Origin: Pseudomonas sp. WS 5079
Lineage (GTDB): Bacteria; Pseudomonadota; Gammaproteobacteria; Pseudomonadales; Pseudomonadaceae
Assembly (NCBI RefSeq): GCF_012985465.1
Contig: NZ_JAAQWN010000011.1
Coordinates: 114,524-178,523, forward strand
Length of the DNA: 64,000 nt
Direction of reading: 5' to 3'
Part shown: in pieces, positions 62,460 to 64,000 of the stretch
Position numbering within the stretch: position 1 is the first letter of the stretch
Layout of the letters: each line of letters begins with the position of its first letter
Notes under the pieces: model-generated
Told to the model about the DNA's origin: nothing
Database searches by the model: none
What the model saw: only the letters and a program-made list of their open reading frames with translations
Made by a program: the position numbers and the translations under genes

Positions 62460-63527
62460 ATGGCCAAGACTTACAGCTACGCCGCCCGTGACGCCAAGGA
62501 TGCCCTCAAGCCCTATACCTTCGAGCGCCGCGCCCCCGGGGCCGACGATGTACAGATCGATATCCTCTATTGCGGGGTCTGCCACTCCGACCTGCACACC
62601 GTGCGCAATGAGTGGCACAACACGCTCTATCCGTCGGTGCCGGGCCATGAAATCGTCGGCCGGGTGACGGCGGTGGGAGCCAATGTCAGCCGCTTCAAGG
62701 TCGGCGACCTGGCCGGCGTCGGCTGCATGGTCGACAGCTGCCAGCACTGTGAATCCTGCGCCGAAGGCGAGGAGCAGTACTGCGAGAACGGTTTTACCGG
62801 CACTTACAACGGTCCGGTGTTTGGCGGCGAAAACACCTTTGGCGGCTATTCGGACAACATCGTGGTCAAGGAGCAGTTCGTCCTGCGCATCTCCCACGAC
62901 GAGGCGCAATTGGCGGCCGTGGCACCGCTGTTGTGTGCCGGCATCACCACCTATTCGCCGCTGCACCACTGGAAGGTCGGCCCTGGGCAGAAAGTCGGCG
63001 TGGTCGGCCTTGGCGGCCTGGGCCATATGGCGGTGAAGATCGCCCATGCCATGGGCGCACATGTGGTGTTGTTCACCACCTCGCCCAACAAACGCGAAGA
63101 CGGCCTGCGCCTGGGGGCCGACGAAGTGGTGGTGTCGAAGAACCCCGACGAAATGGCCAAGGTCGCCAACAGCCTGGACTTCATCCTCAACACCGTGGCC
63201 GCGCCCCACGACCTGGATGTGTTCCTCAACCTGCTCAAGCGCGACGGCACCATGACCCTGGTGGGCGCGCCGGACAGCCCGCACCCATCGCCCTCGGTGT
63301 TCAACCTGATCTTCAAGCGCCGCAGCCTGGCGGGGTCATTGATTGGCGGCATCCAGGAGACCCAGGACATGCTGGACTTCTGCGCCCGGCACGGGATCGT
63401 TTCGCAGATTGAGATGATTGATATCCAGGCCATCAACGAATCCTATGAGCGCATGCTCAAGGGTGATGTGAAGTATCGCTTTGTGATCGACATGGATAGC
63501 CTCAAGCGCGAGATCCAGGCGGCCTGA
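62460..63527 (+). CDS. Zinc-dependent NAD(P) alcohol dehydrogenase (YahK/cinnamyl type)
   Basis: The product is 355 aa of the medium-chain dehydrogenase family. Catalytic zinc ligands lie in YCGVCHSDLH and PGHEIVG; the structural zinc site is the cysteine cluster from DSCQHCESC to QYC. The Rossmann motif GLGGLGHMAVK lies near residue 185. It acts on aldehydes and alcohols with NAD(P). Its layout fits the YahK/cinnamyl alcohol dehydrogenase-like group. The ATG at 62460 has AGAGG upstream. It is likely a single-gene unit after a REP doublet. Confidence 0.92.
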   Translation: MAKTYSYAARDAKDALKPYTFERRAPGADDVQIDILYCGVCHSDLHTVRNEWHNTLYPSVPGHEIVGRVTAVGANVSRFKVGDLAGVGCMVDSCQHCESCAEGEEQYCENGFTGTYNGPVFGGENTFGGYSDNIVVKEQFVLRISHDEAQLAAVAPLLCAGITTYSPLHHWKVGPGQKVGVVGLGGLGHMAVKIAHAMGAHVVLFTTSPNKREDGLRLGADEVVVSKNPDEMAKVANSLDFILNTVAAPHDLDVFLNLLKRDGTMTLVGAPDSPHPSPSVFNLIFKRRSLAGSLIGGIQETQDMLDFCARHGIVSQIEMIDIQAINESYERMLKGDVKYRFVIDMDSLKREIQAA

Positions 63528-63696
63528 TGTGGGGCTGGGTTTTTGGGTGCATATCCGTTGCTGCGGTCATGGCGGCTATTGGTTCCACCCTTACGGCGGG
63601 TCACTTTTGGAAAAGAGCCCGGAGTGCCGGCCCAGCCAAAAGTAACCAAAAGGGCTCTTGCCCCACCACTCGGTACCTCGCCTAGGCTCGGTGTGC

Positions 63697-63804
63697 CCGT
63701 CATCCGACATTGATTTGGGGGGCCGCCGCGATGGGCCATCCCTGGCCCAGCGCGGCTAACCCGGCGTCCTGCCGGGTTACCCCCAAATCAATATCGGATG
63801 ACGG
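63697..63804. repeat. 108-bp element with a three-way-junction fold
   Basis: The outer 25-base arms (63697-63721 and 63780-63804) pair at 24 of 25 positions. Inside are two independent hairpins: CCGCG/CGCGG with inner TGGGCCA/TGGCCCA (63726-63755), and TAACCCGGC/GCCGGGTTA (63757-63779). Together they give a three-way junction. It could be a MITE-like element or an RNA. I see no target-site duplication. Confidence 0.75.
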
Positions 63805-63884
63805 CCAGCGTGGTTTAACGGGGCGCCTTCACAAGCTAAGCGAGGCGGCCTGACAGCCGACCTGATCATCGAAGCGTACGCGTA

Positions 63885-63996
63885 CCCCTGTAGGAGCTGG
63901 CTTGCCTGCGATGGTCGTTAACGATGACGAATGAATACCAGATACTCTGATGTGTTCTTTCGGGCGTCATCGCAGGCAAGCCAGCTCCTACAGGGG
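63885..63996. repeat. REP doublet (GTAGGAGCTGGC type)
   Basis: CCCCTGTAGGAGCTGGCTTG on the left faces its complement on the right; the pairing extends to CCCC/GGGG beyond the usual ends. The spacer is long and not shared with other doublets here. Confidence 0.9.
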
Positions 63997-64000
63997 AATC

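Larger units (their letters stand above)
63528..64000. other. Terminal intergenic region, structured and repeat-rich
   Basis: This 473-base stretch holds a region with the AAGAGCCC / GGGCTCTT inverted repeat (63613-63659), the three-way-junction element (63697-63804) and a REP doublet (63885-63996). No convincing gene is present; the open frame at 63443-63739 covers repeat sequence. Confidence 0.7.

Noticed and set aside
63443..63739. Minus-strand frame of 98 codons at the window end
   Set aside because: It overlaps the alcohol dehydrogenase end and repeat sequence; such frames recur wherever the repeat does.

Overview
The window looks like a chromosomal segment of a fluorescent-group Pseudomonas. 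The gene families, the high-GC third positions and, above all, the many GTGGGAGCGGGCTTGC / GTAGGAGCTGGCTTGC palindromic doublets between genes are typical of that group. I see no rRNA, tRNA, CRISPR array, transposase or prophage. All functional names rest on reading motifs in the translated sequence; no database search was run.

Layout. 1-2.8 kb: end of an unknown gene, a small secreted protein and a Kef-type cation/proton antiporter. 3.1-14.0 kb: one giant autotransporter gene (about 3630 aa) built from nested repeats. 14.1-23.3 kb: a DUF726 hydrolase-like protein, an MntH transporter, a LysR regulator divergent from a pair of small YdcZ-like membrane proteins, a metallothionein, an SRPBCC protein, a two-component system, and a probable sigma-54-driven operon of a membrane protein and a 24-residue peptide. 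23.3-36.3 kb: a complete-looking inositol module (RpiR regulator, iolC-DUF2090 fusion, iolE, iolB, iolD, iolG, an IolW-like dehydrogenase and a three-gene inositol-type ABC transporter). A TGGAA-N6-TTCCA operator lies in front of both the catabolic and the transport operons. 36.3-45.1 kb: scattered single genes (a DksA paralogue, a chemoreceptor with its sensor-like part at the C-terminus, small conserved proteins, an orphan betaine-type binding protein, a TonB receptor with a DUF2946 protein). 45.2-51.3 kb: a six-gene Mrp/Pha/Sha-type cation/proton antiporter operon. 51.4-53.4 kb: an EamA exporter divergent from an XRE-cupin regulator, and a cupin.

The most interesting region is 53.5-62.2 kb. 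A palindromic Fur-box-like site precedes a TonB receptor, followed by a tightly packed run encoding a type III PLP decarboxylase, an SbnB/ornithine-cyclodeaminase-like enzyme, a MATE exporter, a HisC-like aminotransferase, an SbnA/cysteine-synthase-like enzyme and a GNAT protein. Uptake, synthesis and export genes are together, but there is no NRPS or NIS synthetase. This is what one would expect of a small metallophore assembled only by PLP and NAD enzymes. The product is unknown to me.

The end of the window holds a zinc alcohol dehydrogenase, a strongly structured intergenic element able to form a three-way junction, and another REP doublet.
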